Source of the DNA: Clostridiaceae bacterium
GTDB taxonomy: Bacteria; Bacillota; Clostridia; Oscillospirales; Acutalibacteraceae
Length of the DNA stretch: 7,182 bases
Assembly: GCA_016281115.1 (NCBI GenBank)
Contig: JAEEHZ010000121.1
Coordinates: 1-7,182, forward strand
Reading direction: 5' to 3'
The notes under the pieces were generated by a model, which did not search any database, was not told the DNA's origin, and was given only the letters and a program-made list of their open reading frames with translations. The position numbers and the translations under genes were made by a program. This document shows, one piece after another, positions 1 through 4,541 of the stretch. The stretch's first letter is position 1, and every line of letters starts with the position of its first letter.

Positions 1-1
1 C

Positions 2-394
2 GCTGATTGCGAAAAACTGTTAAATGATATGAAAACTGCTCTCGGTGACGGATATAACGGCGCTGATGCGCAAATAATAGAATATGTTACGAATAAAACT
101 TCGGGGAAAATGAGCGTAAAGCCGACATCTAAGCTCCCTGTGGGAACATTGCAGGGTTATCTCGATAATTACTTAAAGGCACACAGCGAAATTAAGATCG
201 ACTATATACACGGTGAGGACAGCGTGCGTGAGCTTTGCAAACAAGATAATACAATAGGGTTTATCTTTAAGGGCATGCAGAAAAACGAATTGTTTGACGC
301 AATAAAATCCGACGGCTCACTTCCGAGAAAAACCTTCTCCATGGGGCACGCTTACGATAAGAGATACTATATTGAGTGCCGCAAGATTAAATAA
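2..394 (+). CDS. DUF1015-family protein, C-terminal part (5' end outside window)
   Basis: The frame is open from base 2 to the TAA at 392-394, giving 130 visible residues. The ATG at 29 is internal: nine sense codons precede it and no ribosome binding site does, so the gene starts left of the window. The C-terminal pattern (HGEDSVRELC, then DNTIGFIFKGMQKNELFDAI, then LPRKTFSMGHA and a final YYIECRKI) is what I recall for the end of DUF1015 proteins, a conserved bacterial family of about 400 residues without an established biochemical role. No membrane segment or signal is visible in this part. The next gene's ATG lies 43 bp downstream with no terminator T-tract between, so the two could share a transcript. 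Family assignment is fairly sure; function is unknown. Confidence 0.8.
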   Translation, partial: ADCEKLLNDMKTALGDGYNGADAQIIEYVTNKTSGKMSVKPTSKLPVGTLQGYLDNYLKAHSEIKIDYIHGEDSVRELCKQDNTIGFIFKGMQKNELFDAIKSDGSLPRKTFSMGHAYDKRYYIECRKIK

Positions 395-398
395 TAAG

Positions 399-427
399 AA
401 AGGAAAGAAAGCGAATTGCTTTCCTTT
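399..427 (+). other. Intergenic stem-loop between DUF1015 gene and rubredoxin fusion gene
   Basis: AAAGGAAAG (399-407) is the exact reverse complement of CTTTCCTTT (419-427), with an 11-nt loop. The loop contains GAATT flanked by AAAGC/GCTTT, which allows an alternative shorter stem (GAAAGC 407-412 with GCTTTC 418-423). No T-run follows, so it is not a standard terminator. It ends one base before the GGTGA (428-432) that probably serves as ribosome binding site of the next gene, so it might affect transcript stability or translation. The role is inference. Confidence 0.4.
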
Positions 428-437
428 GGTGAATGTT

Positions 438-1094
438 ATGGATCCGAAAATTTTGAGGACTATCAATTACGGTATGTATGCAATAGGCGTAGTGGGCGAT
501 AGATACCCGTCTGCGTGTATTGTTAATACTCTTACGCAGGTTACGGCAAGCCCTCAGACAATAGCTCTCAGCCTTAACCAAGAGAGCTATACAAACGAAA
601 TGATAAAAAAACACGGAATATTTTCTGTTTCGGTATTGTCTGAGGATACATCGGGAACAGTTGTGGGCGCTTTGGGCTTTAACAGCGGCAGAGAAACAAA
701 CAAACTGAAAAACGTCGGCCATAAGGTGCTCAGAGAGGGCGTTCCCGTTTTGAGAGAGAGCATATGCTGTTGGTTTCTTTGCAGGGTAACAGGAAGCATA
801 GAGACAAGAACACATACAATATTTATTGCCGAGGTTATAGCCGGAAGCGATGAATATAAAGGAACACCTATGACTTACAGTTATTATCACAATACGATAA
901 AGGGGAGAGCCTCCGAAAATGCTCCCACATTCCTTATCCAAAATGAGGATAACTATTCTCTGTCGGAAAAATATACCTGCAAAATTTGCGGTTATACCTA
1001 CAATAACAATAATAACAAGCCTTTTGACCAGTTAGAAGATGACTGGGCTTGCCCCGTGTGCAGAGCGTCAAAGGATGCGTTTGTGAAGAATTGA
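438..1094 (+). CDS. Flavin reductase-like protein fused to C-terminal rubredoxin (HRB-type)
   Basis: 218 residues. Residues 1-165 resemble the FMN-binding flavin reductase-like/flavoredoxin domain (start MDPKILRTINYGMYAIGV; then SACIVNTLTQVTASP). Residues 178-215 form a rubredoxin: C181-x-x-C184-G-Y and DDW-A-C205-P-V-C208, the four iron-binding cysteines. This is the layout of the high-molecular-weight rubredoxins of anaerobes such as Moorella, known to pass electrons from NAD(P)H to flavodiiron proteins in oxygen or NO detoxification; that partner is not in the window. The frame is open back to a TTG at 372, inside the preceding gene. I chose ATG 438 because the protein then begins where the family begins and GGTGA (428-432) sits 5 nt before it; GTG 429 and TTG 426 are less likely. 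The protein is cytoplasmic, with no signal sequence. Five asparagines in a row (189-193) replace the usual short acidic linker of the rubredoxin. A terminator follows 11 bp after the stop. Confidence 0.88.
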   Translation: MDPKILRTINYGMYAIGVVGDRYPSACIVNTLTQVTASPQTIALSLNQESYTNEMIKKHGIFSVSVLSEDTSGTVVGALGFNSGRETNKLKNVGHKVLREGVPVLRESICCWFLCRVTGSIETRTHTIFIAEVIAGSDEYKGTPMTYSYYHNTIKGRASENAPTFLIQNEDNYSLSEKYTCKICGYTYNNNNNKPFDQLEDDWACPVCRASKDAFVKN

Positions 1095-1104
1095 ATATAA
1101 AATG

Positions 1105-1136
1105 ATCCTGTCATTAGGTAATGGCAGGATTTTTTT
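1105..1136 (+). terminator. Intrinsic terminator after the rubredoxin fusion gene
   Basis: ATCCTGTCATT (1105-1115), loop AGGT, AATGGCAGGAT (1120-1130): an 11-bp stem with one G-T pair, followed by a run of seven T (1130-1136). It starts 11 bp after the stop codon and closes the DUF1015/rubredoxin unit. Confidence 0.9.
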
Positions 1137-1178
1137 GTTGGTATTTAATTATGCAAATTGCAAGGTTTTACGCAAATA

Positions 1179-1191
1179 TAACAATTTGTTA
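1179..1191. promoter_or_regulatory. Possible operator palindrome upstream of the permease
   Basis: TAACAA-T-TTGTTA is a perfect 13-bp palindrome about 44 bp upstream of the permease -10 box. In an AT-rich intergenic region such palindromes arise by chance, so regulation by a repressor or activator is only a possibility. The half-site AACAA/TTGTT recurs with wider spacing at 6263-6276 in front of the protease gene. Confidence 0.25.
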
Positions 1192-1231
1192 AAGTTAAGT
1201 TAGTTGCCAAAACATTAATGAATTGTTATTT

Positions 1232-1240
1232 TGATATAAT
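1232..1240 (+). promoter_or_regulatory. Extended -10 promoter of the nucleobase permease
   Basis: TG-A-TATAAT: a perfect -10 hexamer (1235-1240) preceded by the TGn extension. There is no good -35 box at 16-18 bp (ACATTA at 1212-1217 is weak), which is typical of extended -10 promoters. Transcription would begin near 1247, giving a leader of roughly 38 nt. That is too short for a purine riboswitch, and I see no riboswitch aptamer between 1095 and 1284. Confidence 0.6.
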
Positions 1241-1251
1241 TATTAATGGAA

Positions 1252-1271
1252 TTAAATTTCCAAAAATTTAA
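1252..1271 (+). other. AT-only inverted repeat in the permease leader, touching the ribosome binding site
   Basis: TTAAATTT (1252-1259) and AAATTTAA (1264-1271) are exact reverse complements around the loop CCAA. The right arm supplies the first two bases of AAGGAGG (1270-1276). A hairpin of only A-U pairs is weak, so any influence on translation would be slight or temperature dependent; it may be chance. Confidence 0.3.
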
Positions 1272-1284
1272 GGAGGAATGATCT

Positions 1285-2694
1285 ATGGAAAAACTGTTCA
1301 AACTGAAAGCAAACGGAACCAATGTGAAAACTGAGATTATCGCGGGTATTACAACCTTTCTTTCAATGGCATATATACTCGCTGTAAACCCCGGTATTCT
1401 TTCGGCTGCGGGTATGTCTGCTCAGGCTATTTTTGCGGCAACTGCAATTTCAGCGGCGTTTGCAACGCTTATTATGGCTTTCTTTGCTAATTATCCCGTT
1501 GTTCTTGCATCCGGAATGGGACTGAATGCATACTTTGCTTACACCGTTGTGCCCCAACTTCAGGCACAGGGGATCACAAACGCTTGGCAGGTAGCACTTA
1601 CAGCTATTCTCTGTGAAGGTATTATCTTCATTATTCTTTCCTTTTTCAAATTCAGAGAAACACTTGTCAACAAAGTTCCACGCAATCTTAAGCTTGGCAT
1701 ATCGGCAGGCATCGGTCTGTTTATAGTGATTGTGGGTTTTAAAGGTGCAGGTATTGTAGATACCGACGCATTTGCAACAATAGGCGATAACGGTGAAGCC
1801 ATAGTCAGTTCCTCAACACTTGTCAAGCTTGGCGATATGGCTTCCGCGCCGATGGTACTTGCCATTATAGGTGTGTTGATCATTGCCGCCTTGTGGCACC
1901 ACAGGATAAAAGGAGCCATACTTATAGGTATCATCACTACGTGGATATTGGGCATTATCGCTCAAATAGCAGGTTGGTATCAGGGACCTTCTGTTATTCC
2001 CGATTTTGCAAACTACACTGTTTTTGCTCCCGTTCAAACGATGGCAGGGGAGACATTTATGAAGTTTGATTTTTCATATGTGGCTGCCAATGCACTTAAT
2101 TTCGCAATAATAGTTTTCGCGTTCCTGTTTGTCGATCTTTTCGACACGGTAGGAACACTTATCGGTGTCGCCCAAGAGGGCAATCTTCTTGACAAAAACG
2201 GATCGCTGCCCCGCGTCGGACGCGCGCTTATGGCTGATGCCGTAGGTACAATAGGAGGCTCAATACTCGGTACATCTACCGTAACATCTTATGTAGAATC
2301 AACTACCGGTGTTGCCGAGGGCGGCAGAACGGGATTAACTGCGCTTACGTCAGCGGTGCTGTTCCTATTGGCTCTTCCGCTGTATCCGATATTCCTTGCA
2401 ATCCCCTCATTTGCAACCACTCCGGCGCTTGTGTTTGTAGGATTGCTTATGCTCAAAAACATAACCAAAATGGACTTTGATTCCGATATTGCCGATACAG
2501 TGGGCGGATTTTTCGCAATTGTTATGATGCCGTTCACCTATTCAATCGCAAACGGTATTATGTTCGGTATTATTGCATGGGTGATCTTAAAGGTCATCAC
2601 AGGTAAAGTTAAAGATGTTCACCCCATCATGTGGATATCATTTGTGCTGTTTGCAGTAAGAATCGCAACAATAATTCTGGGAGTTTCATCATAA
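1285..2694 (+). CDS. NCS2/AzgA-family purine permease
   Basis: 469 residues, the usual length of AzgA-type NCS2 transporters (B. subtilis PbuG/PbuO, fungal AzgA), which take up adenine, guanine or hypoxanthine by cation symport at the cytoplasmic membrane. Family signatures are clear: an N-terminal TEIIAGITTFLSMAYILAVNP (about residues 16-36), ASGMGLNAYFAY (about 75-86), the VDLFDTVGTLIGVA segment (about 283-296), GNLLDKNGSLPRVGRALMAD, and GTSTVTSYVESTTGVAEGGRTG (about 329-350), which carries the substrate-site residues in this superfamily. Many hydrophobic segments follow one another, consistent with the 14-helix fold, and there is no signal peptide. The start ATG 1285 has a perfect AAGGAGG (1270-1276) 8 nt before it. 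It is a single-gene unit with its own promoter and a GC-rich hairpin after the stop. Exact substrate preference cannot be read from the sequence. Confidence 0.95.
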   Translation: MEKLFKLKANGTNVKTEIIAGITTFLSMAYILAVNPGILSAAGMSAQAIFAATAISAAFATLIMAFFANYPVVLASGMGLNAYFAYTVVPQLQAQGITNAWQVALTAILCEGIIFIILSFFKFRETLVNKVPRNLKLGISAGIGLFIVIVGFKGAGIVDTDAFATIGDNGEAIVSSSTLVKLGDMASAPMVLAIIGVLIIAALWHHRIKGAILIGIITTWILGIIAQIAGWYQGPSVIPDFANYTVFAPVQTMAGETFMKFDFSYVAANALNFAIIVFAFLFVDLFDTVGTLIGVAQEGNLLDKNGSLPRVGRALMADAVGTIGGSILGTSTVTSYVESTTGVAEGGRTGLTALTSAVLFLLALPLYPIFLAIPSFATTPALVFVGLLMLKNITKMDFDSDIADTVGGFFAIVMMPFTYSIANGIMFGIIAWVILKVITGKVKDVHPIMWISFVLFAVRIATIILGVSS

Positions 2695-2721
2695 AACGAT
2701 AATGATCAGCATATACGTATA

Positions 2722-2760
2722 AAATCCCCCGCCTGTTTTAACGAGCAGGCGGGGAGATTT
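2722..2760 (+). terminator. GC-rich terminator hairpin after the permease
   Basis: CCCCGCCTG (2727-2735) pairs with CAGGCGGGG (2746-2754), a 9-bp stem with a 10-nt loop. AAATC (2722-2726) can further pair with GATTT (2756-2760) across a single bulged A. The T-run on the plus strand is only three bases. On the minus strand the hairpin is followed by GATTTTATA, so it could also work in the other direction. Confidence 0.7.
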
Positions 2761-2833
2761 ATGATGAGCAGATGAGAAAATTTACTTGACTTTACTACAC
2801 GGTCAAAACAATGCTAAAATGATAAAAAAACTC

Positions 2834-2862
2834 TTGAAATAATAGCCTGCCTGTGGTATAAT
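2834..2862 (+). promoter_or_regulatory. Promoter of tRNA-Ala
   Basis: TTGAAA (2834-2839), a 17-bp spacer, and TATAAT (2857-2862) preceded by TGG, so the -10 is also extended. This near-consensus sigma-A promoter would start transcripts near 2869, leaving a 5' leader of about 68 nt before the tRNA for RNase P to remove. Weaker candidates lie before it (TTTACT 2791-2796, 18 bp, TGC-TAAAAT at 2812-2820) and after it (TATAAT 2920-2925, with only TTTATT 2898-2903 as -35). Confidence 0.85.
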
Positions 2863-2936
2863 CACTTCGCTTTGTAGTGCGGCAGAAATGAGGTTTATTT
2901 ATTTTTATCATGCGCCGATTATAATATTATATACAA

Positions 2937-3012
2937 GGGCCATTAGCTCAGCTGGGAGAGCGCCAGGTTCGCAATCTGGAGGTCAGGGGTTCGATCCCCC
3001 TATGGTCCACCA
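2937..3012 (+). tRNA. tRNA-Ala (anticodon CGC)
   Basis: 76 nt folding into a full cloverleaf. The acceptor stem GGGCCAT pairs with ATGGTCC, and the D arm is GCTC...GAGC. The anticodon stem CCAGG/TCTGG holds the loop TTCGCAA, so the anticodon is CGC (2970-2972), reading GCG. The T arm is AGGGG-TTCGATC-CCCCT, and CCA is encoded (3010-3012). The third acceptor pair is G3-U70, the identity element of alanine tRNAs. It is preceded by a strong promoter and followed by a hairpin. Confidence 0.97.
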
Positions 3013-3017
3013 AAAAC

Positions 3018-3041
3018 GCCCCTCGACTAACGCCGAGGGGC
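3018..3041 (+). terminator. Hairpin after tRNA-Ala, probable terminator without a good T-tract
   Basis: GCCCCTCG (3018-3025) pairs perfectly with CGAGGGGC (3034-3041) around an 8-nt loop, starting 6 bp after the tRNA. TCAAATTG follows in place of a T-run, so termination may be inefficient or completed by the T-rich stretch at 3104-3133. The left arm CGCCCCT (3017-3023) could alternatively pair with AGGGGCG at 3090-3096. Confidence 0.6.
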
Positions 3042-3057
3042 TCAAATTGTAAATAAT

Positions 3058-3120
3058 AAAGAATAAAGAATAAATTATAAAAGCTTTCAAGGGGCGATTC
3101 TGTATTATTCTTTATTCTTT
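3058..3120. repeat. AT-rich inverted repeat (16-bp arms) in the gene-free stretch 3042-3147
   Basis: AAAGAATAAAGAATAA (3058-3073) is the exact reverse complement of TTATTCTTTATTCTTT (3105-3120), with a 31-nt centre that carries the palindrome AAAGCTTT (3080-3087). Each arm is itself a short direct repeat of the 7-base unit AAAGAAT, and another copy of the right-arm unit follows at 3121-3133. It could be a slipped low-complexity tract, a remnant of a small mobile element, or a transcript end between the convergent tRNA and minus-strand units. Confidence 0.6.
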
Positions 3121-3133
3121 TTTCTTTATTCTT

Positions 3134-3183
3134 AAAAAAACGATTTTTACCTCCTGCGCATCTATACTCTACTATAGGAGGTA
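3134..3183 (-). terminator. Possible terminator of the minus-strand units
   Basis: TACCTCCT (3148-3155) and AGGAGGTA (3176-3183) form an 8-bp stem with a 20-nt loop. Read on the minus strand, the stem is followed, 7 nt later, by a run of seven T (A-run at 3134-3140). It begins 9 bp after the stop of the 63-residue gene. The long loop and the gap before the T-run make it a poor match to a standard terminator. A competing inner stem CTATA/TATAG (3162-3166 with 3173-3177) exists. Confidence 0.4.
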
Positions 3184-3192
3184 CACTGTATT

Positions 3193-3384
3193 TTATTGAA
3201 AACTTTTAACAGAGGTGTTAAGCAGGGCCTTTATAAATGTTATTTTTTCAAAGTAAAATTGTTTTTTGTCAGACCTGTCAATTCCGTTATATACACATTG
3301 AAGATAGTGAAGTATAAATTCAAGTTCCTCTCTTGACAGGTTAATATACTGCGTTGGCTCGTTTTGCTGGTTTTGGATGTTCAT
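3193..3384 (-). CDS. Hypothetical 63-residue protein
   Basis: A small protein beginning MNIQNQQNEPTQYINLSREE. I accept it as real because AAGGAG (plus-strand 3393-3398 reversed) sits 8 nt before its ATG and because it lies in an otherwise empty stretch on the same strand as its neighbours. It is polar at the N-terminus. Residues from about 18 (LSREELEFILHYLQCVYNGI) look amphipathic helical, followed by a lysine/phenylalanine-rich helix ending in VKSFQ. There is no signal peptide, membrane segment or metal motif, and a single Cys. I do not recognise the family. It lies 62 bp downstream, in its own reading direction, of repeat copy A, and a weak terminator-like hairpin follows its stop. It may be expressed alone or by read-through from the dockerin genes. 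Confidence 0.55.
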   Translation of the reverse strand: MNIQNQQNEPTQYINLSREELEFILHYLQCVYNGIDRSDKKQFYFEKITFIKALLNTSVKSFQ

Positions 3385-3446
3385 AATTGTTTCTCCTTAT
3401 TGTGCGGCATGAAGCCATCTGGAATTTTGTTTTTATATCTACTGTT

Positions 3447-3530
3447 CCGTACTTAAATTTGTTCCCGGCACAGATACATATTTTTAGGTAGTTGCCCGGC
3501 AGTGCCCCATAAGGCTCTGCCGGGCGAAGC
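3447..3530. repeat. Structured interspersed repeat, copy A (84 bp)
   Basis: This is copy A of an element also found at 6413-6495 in the same orientation. The first 30 bases (3447-3476) match copy B at 29 of 30 positions. The middle is diverged, then GTTGCCCGGCAG (3491-3502) and CTGCCGGGCGAAGC (3517-3530) are identical in both. GCCCGGCAG (3494-3502) pairs with CTGCCGGGC (3517-3525) around a 14-nt loop; in this copy the loop adds a GCC/GGC inner stem. A third module, TTCCCGGCACAG (3462-3473), is a variant of the left arm. On the minus strand the element lies 71 bp after the dockerin-Ig gene and 62 bp before the 63-residue gene. No T-run follows on either strand, so it is not a simple terminator. 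It could be a small RNA motif, a leader structure or a REP/MITE-like repeat. Confidence 0.8.
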
Positions 3531-3601
3531 AATGAGAAAATATGAAGGTTTACTTATCGGCTGCTATAAGCCATTATAATCTAATCAATGTCAAATTATA
3601 A

Positions 3602-4519
3602 TTATCCTCTTGGTGCAGAAGTAAGAAATATCGGTATATCTTCGCTCGTTTCTGCACCATTGTCGTCTTTTATTTTTACGGTCAGCGTGTGTCCGCCGTG
3701 CTCACGGCGCAAGCTTATGTTCACACTGTTTTCACTGCTGTATTTACCTGTCAGGTCTTCCCCGTCAAAATAAAATCTGTACTCATAAGGACCTTTGCCC
3801 ATAAAAGCTTCAACGGTCACATTAATGGAATCCTCAAAATCATAAATAATAAATTTATAAAATTTGTGATCCCACTCGCTATCCGTAGCGAAATACTTAG
3901 ATCCGGAAGCATAGCTTAAGTCTATTGATTTCAGCAGAGGCTTATCGGCATCCAGCGAATTTACAACCTCATATTCTATTTTTGTTTCTGCGGTTTCGTC
4001 AAACGAGTTGTAAACAACGGCTTTTACTTCGTATTTGCCTTCTTTATCAAATTTATATTCAAATTCGTCGCTTTCTTTGCGTTCGCGAACAAGCTTACCG
4101 TCTACAAAGAATTCATAGCTAAGCGGTTTGTGTCCTCTTGGGTCTATTGCAAAAAACTTTACGGTATCTCCTATGGTCGCTTTACCCGAATAAATATTTG
4201 ACATTATTCCGTGTATTTGAGCATGGGTGCCGGTAATATAAGGAACTTCCGTTATTCGGGCTACAAACTTTTGAACCGTGACAACATCTTCCATATTAAT
4301 CTTTTCATCTTGGTTTGCATCGGCAGCAACAAGTCCCCGTTTGCTCAACTTGGATATTTCGGCGATATATCTCTGCAAAAGTGTCACATCTTCCATATTA
4401 ACAGAGTGGTCTTGAGATACATCTCCCATAAAAAGCGGAGTACGTTCCGCCGAAGCGCTTACAGCTGTAGCAGAGGCAAGGATTGTTACCATAGTAGCTA
4501 CCAATATAAGTTTTTTCAT
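3602..4519 (-). CDS. Secreted protein with N-terminal dockerin and two Ig/PKD-like modules
   Basis: 305 residues. A signal peptide (MKKLILVATMVTILASATAV, cleavage probably after SASA at 24) is followed at once by a type-I-like dockerin at about 32-90. It has two Ca-binding loops, D33-x-S-x-D37...N41-MED44 and D67-x-N69-x-D71...N75-MED78, each leading into a helix (LLQRYIAEI, VQKFVARI). The glycine usual at loop position 6 is replaced by His38 and Glu72. Two beta-rich modules follow: about 95-187 (PLSYEFFVDG...GKYEVKAVVYNS) and about 195-300 (GPYEYRFYFDG...LTVKIKDDNG), resembling PKD/Y_Y_Y-type Ig domains used as binding or spacer units. No catalytic motif is visible. Dockerins bind cohesins on scaffoldins, so it probably joins an extracellular complex. 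An in-frame TTG at 4528 is rejected because ATG 4519 has AAAGG 9 nt upstream and begins a normal signal peptide. It lies 22 bp behind the dockerin protease, likely the same transcript. Confidence 0.85.
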   Translation of the reverse strand: MKKLILVATMVTILASATAVSASAERTPLFMGDVSQDHSVNMEDVTLLQRYIAEISKLSKRGLVAADANQDEKINMEDVVTVQKFVARITEVPYITGTHAQIHGIMSNIYSGKATIGDTVKFFAIDPRGHKPLSYEFFVDGKLVRERKESDEFEYKFDKEGKYEVKAVVYNSFDETAETKIEYEVVNSLDADKPLLKSIDLSYASGSKYFATDSEWDHKFYKFIIYDFEDSINVTVEAFMGKGPYEYRFYFDGEDLTGKYSSENSVNISLRREHGGHTLTVKIKDDNGAETSEDIPIFLTSAPRG

Positions 4520-4528
4520 GTTGATCAA

Positions 4529-4533
4529 CCTTT
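4529..4533 (-). promoter_or_regulatory. Ribosome binding site fixing the dockerin-Ig start
   Basis: AAAGG on the minus strand, 9 nt before ATG 4519. It lies immediately next to the in-frame TTG at 4528-4526, which therefore cannot be the start it serves. The whole site fits in the 22-bp gap after the protease stop. Confidence 0.6.
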
Positions 4534-4541
4534 CTTCATAA

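Noticed and set aside
387..941. 184-residue minus-strand reading frame opposite the rubredoxin gene, and a 70-residue one at 587-799
   Set aside because: They lie antisense to a clearly conserved gene, lack ribosome binding sites, and have no recognisable protein pattern.
1095..1284. Purine riboswitch in front of the nucleobase permease
   Set aside because: Such permeases often have one, but the region holds a terminator and a promoter with only a short leader, and I see no aptamer-like three-way junction.
1560..2537. Three minus-strand reading frames (1560-1955, 1813-2037, 2289-2537)
   Set aside because: They are shadows of the NCS2 permease, which is certain from its motifs; the composition mirrors its codon bias.
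2786..2806. TTGAC...GTCAA inverted repeat as an operator
   Set aside because: Five-base arms 11 bases apart are expected by chance at this scale.
2989..3012. tRNA 3' end as an attachment site of an integrated element
   Set aside because: No second copy of the tRNA 3' end is visible to the right within the window, and no integrase gene is present.
3341..3532. 63-residue minus-strand frame running through repeat copy A
   Set aside because: It overlaps the better supported 3193-3384 gene out of frame and reads through the structured repeat; no ribosome binding site or family likeness.
3567..3594. Minus-strand promoter with TTGACA (3594-3589) for the 63-residue gene
   Set aside because: The only TATAAT downstream is 10 bp away, too close, and the hexamer at 17 bp (GCTTAT) is poor. 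A promoter may exist but the sequence does not settle it.
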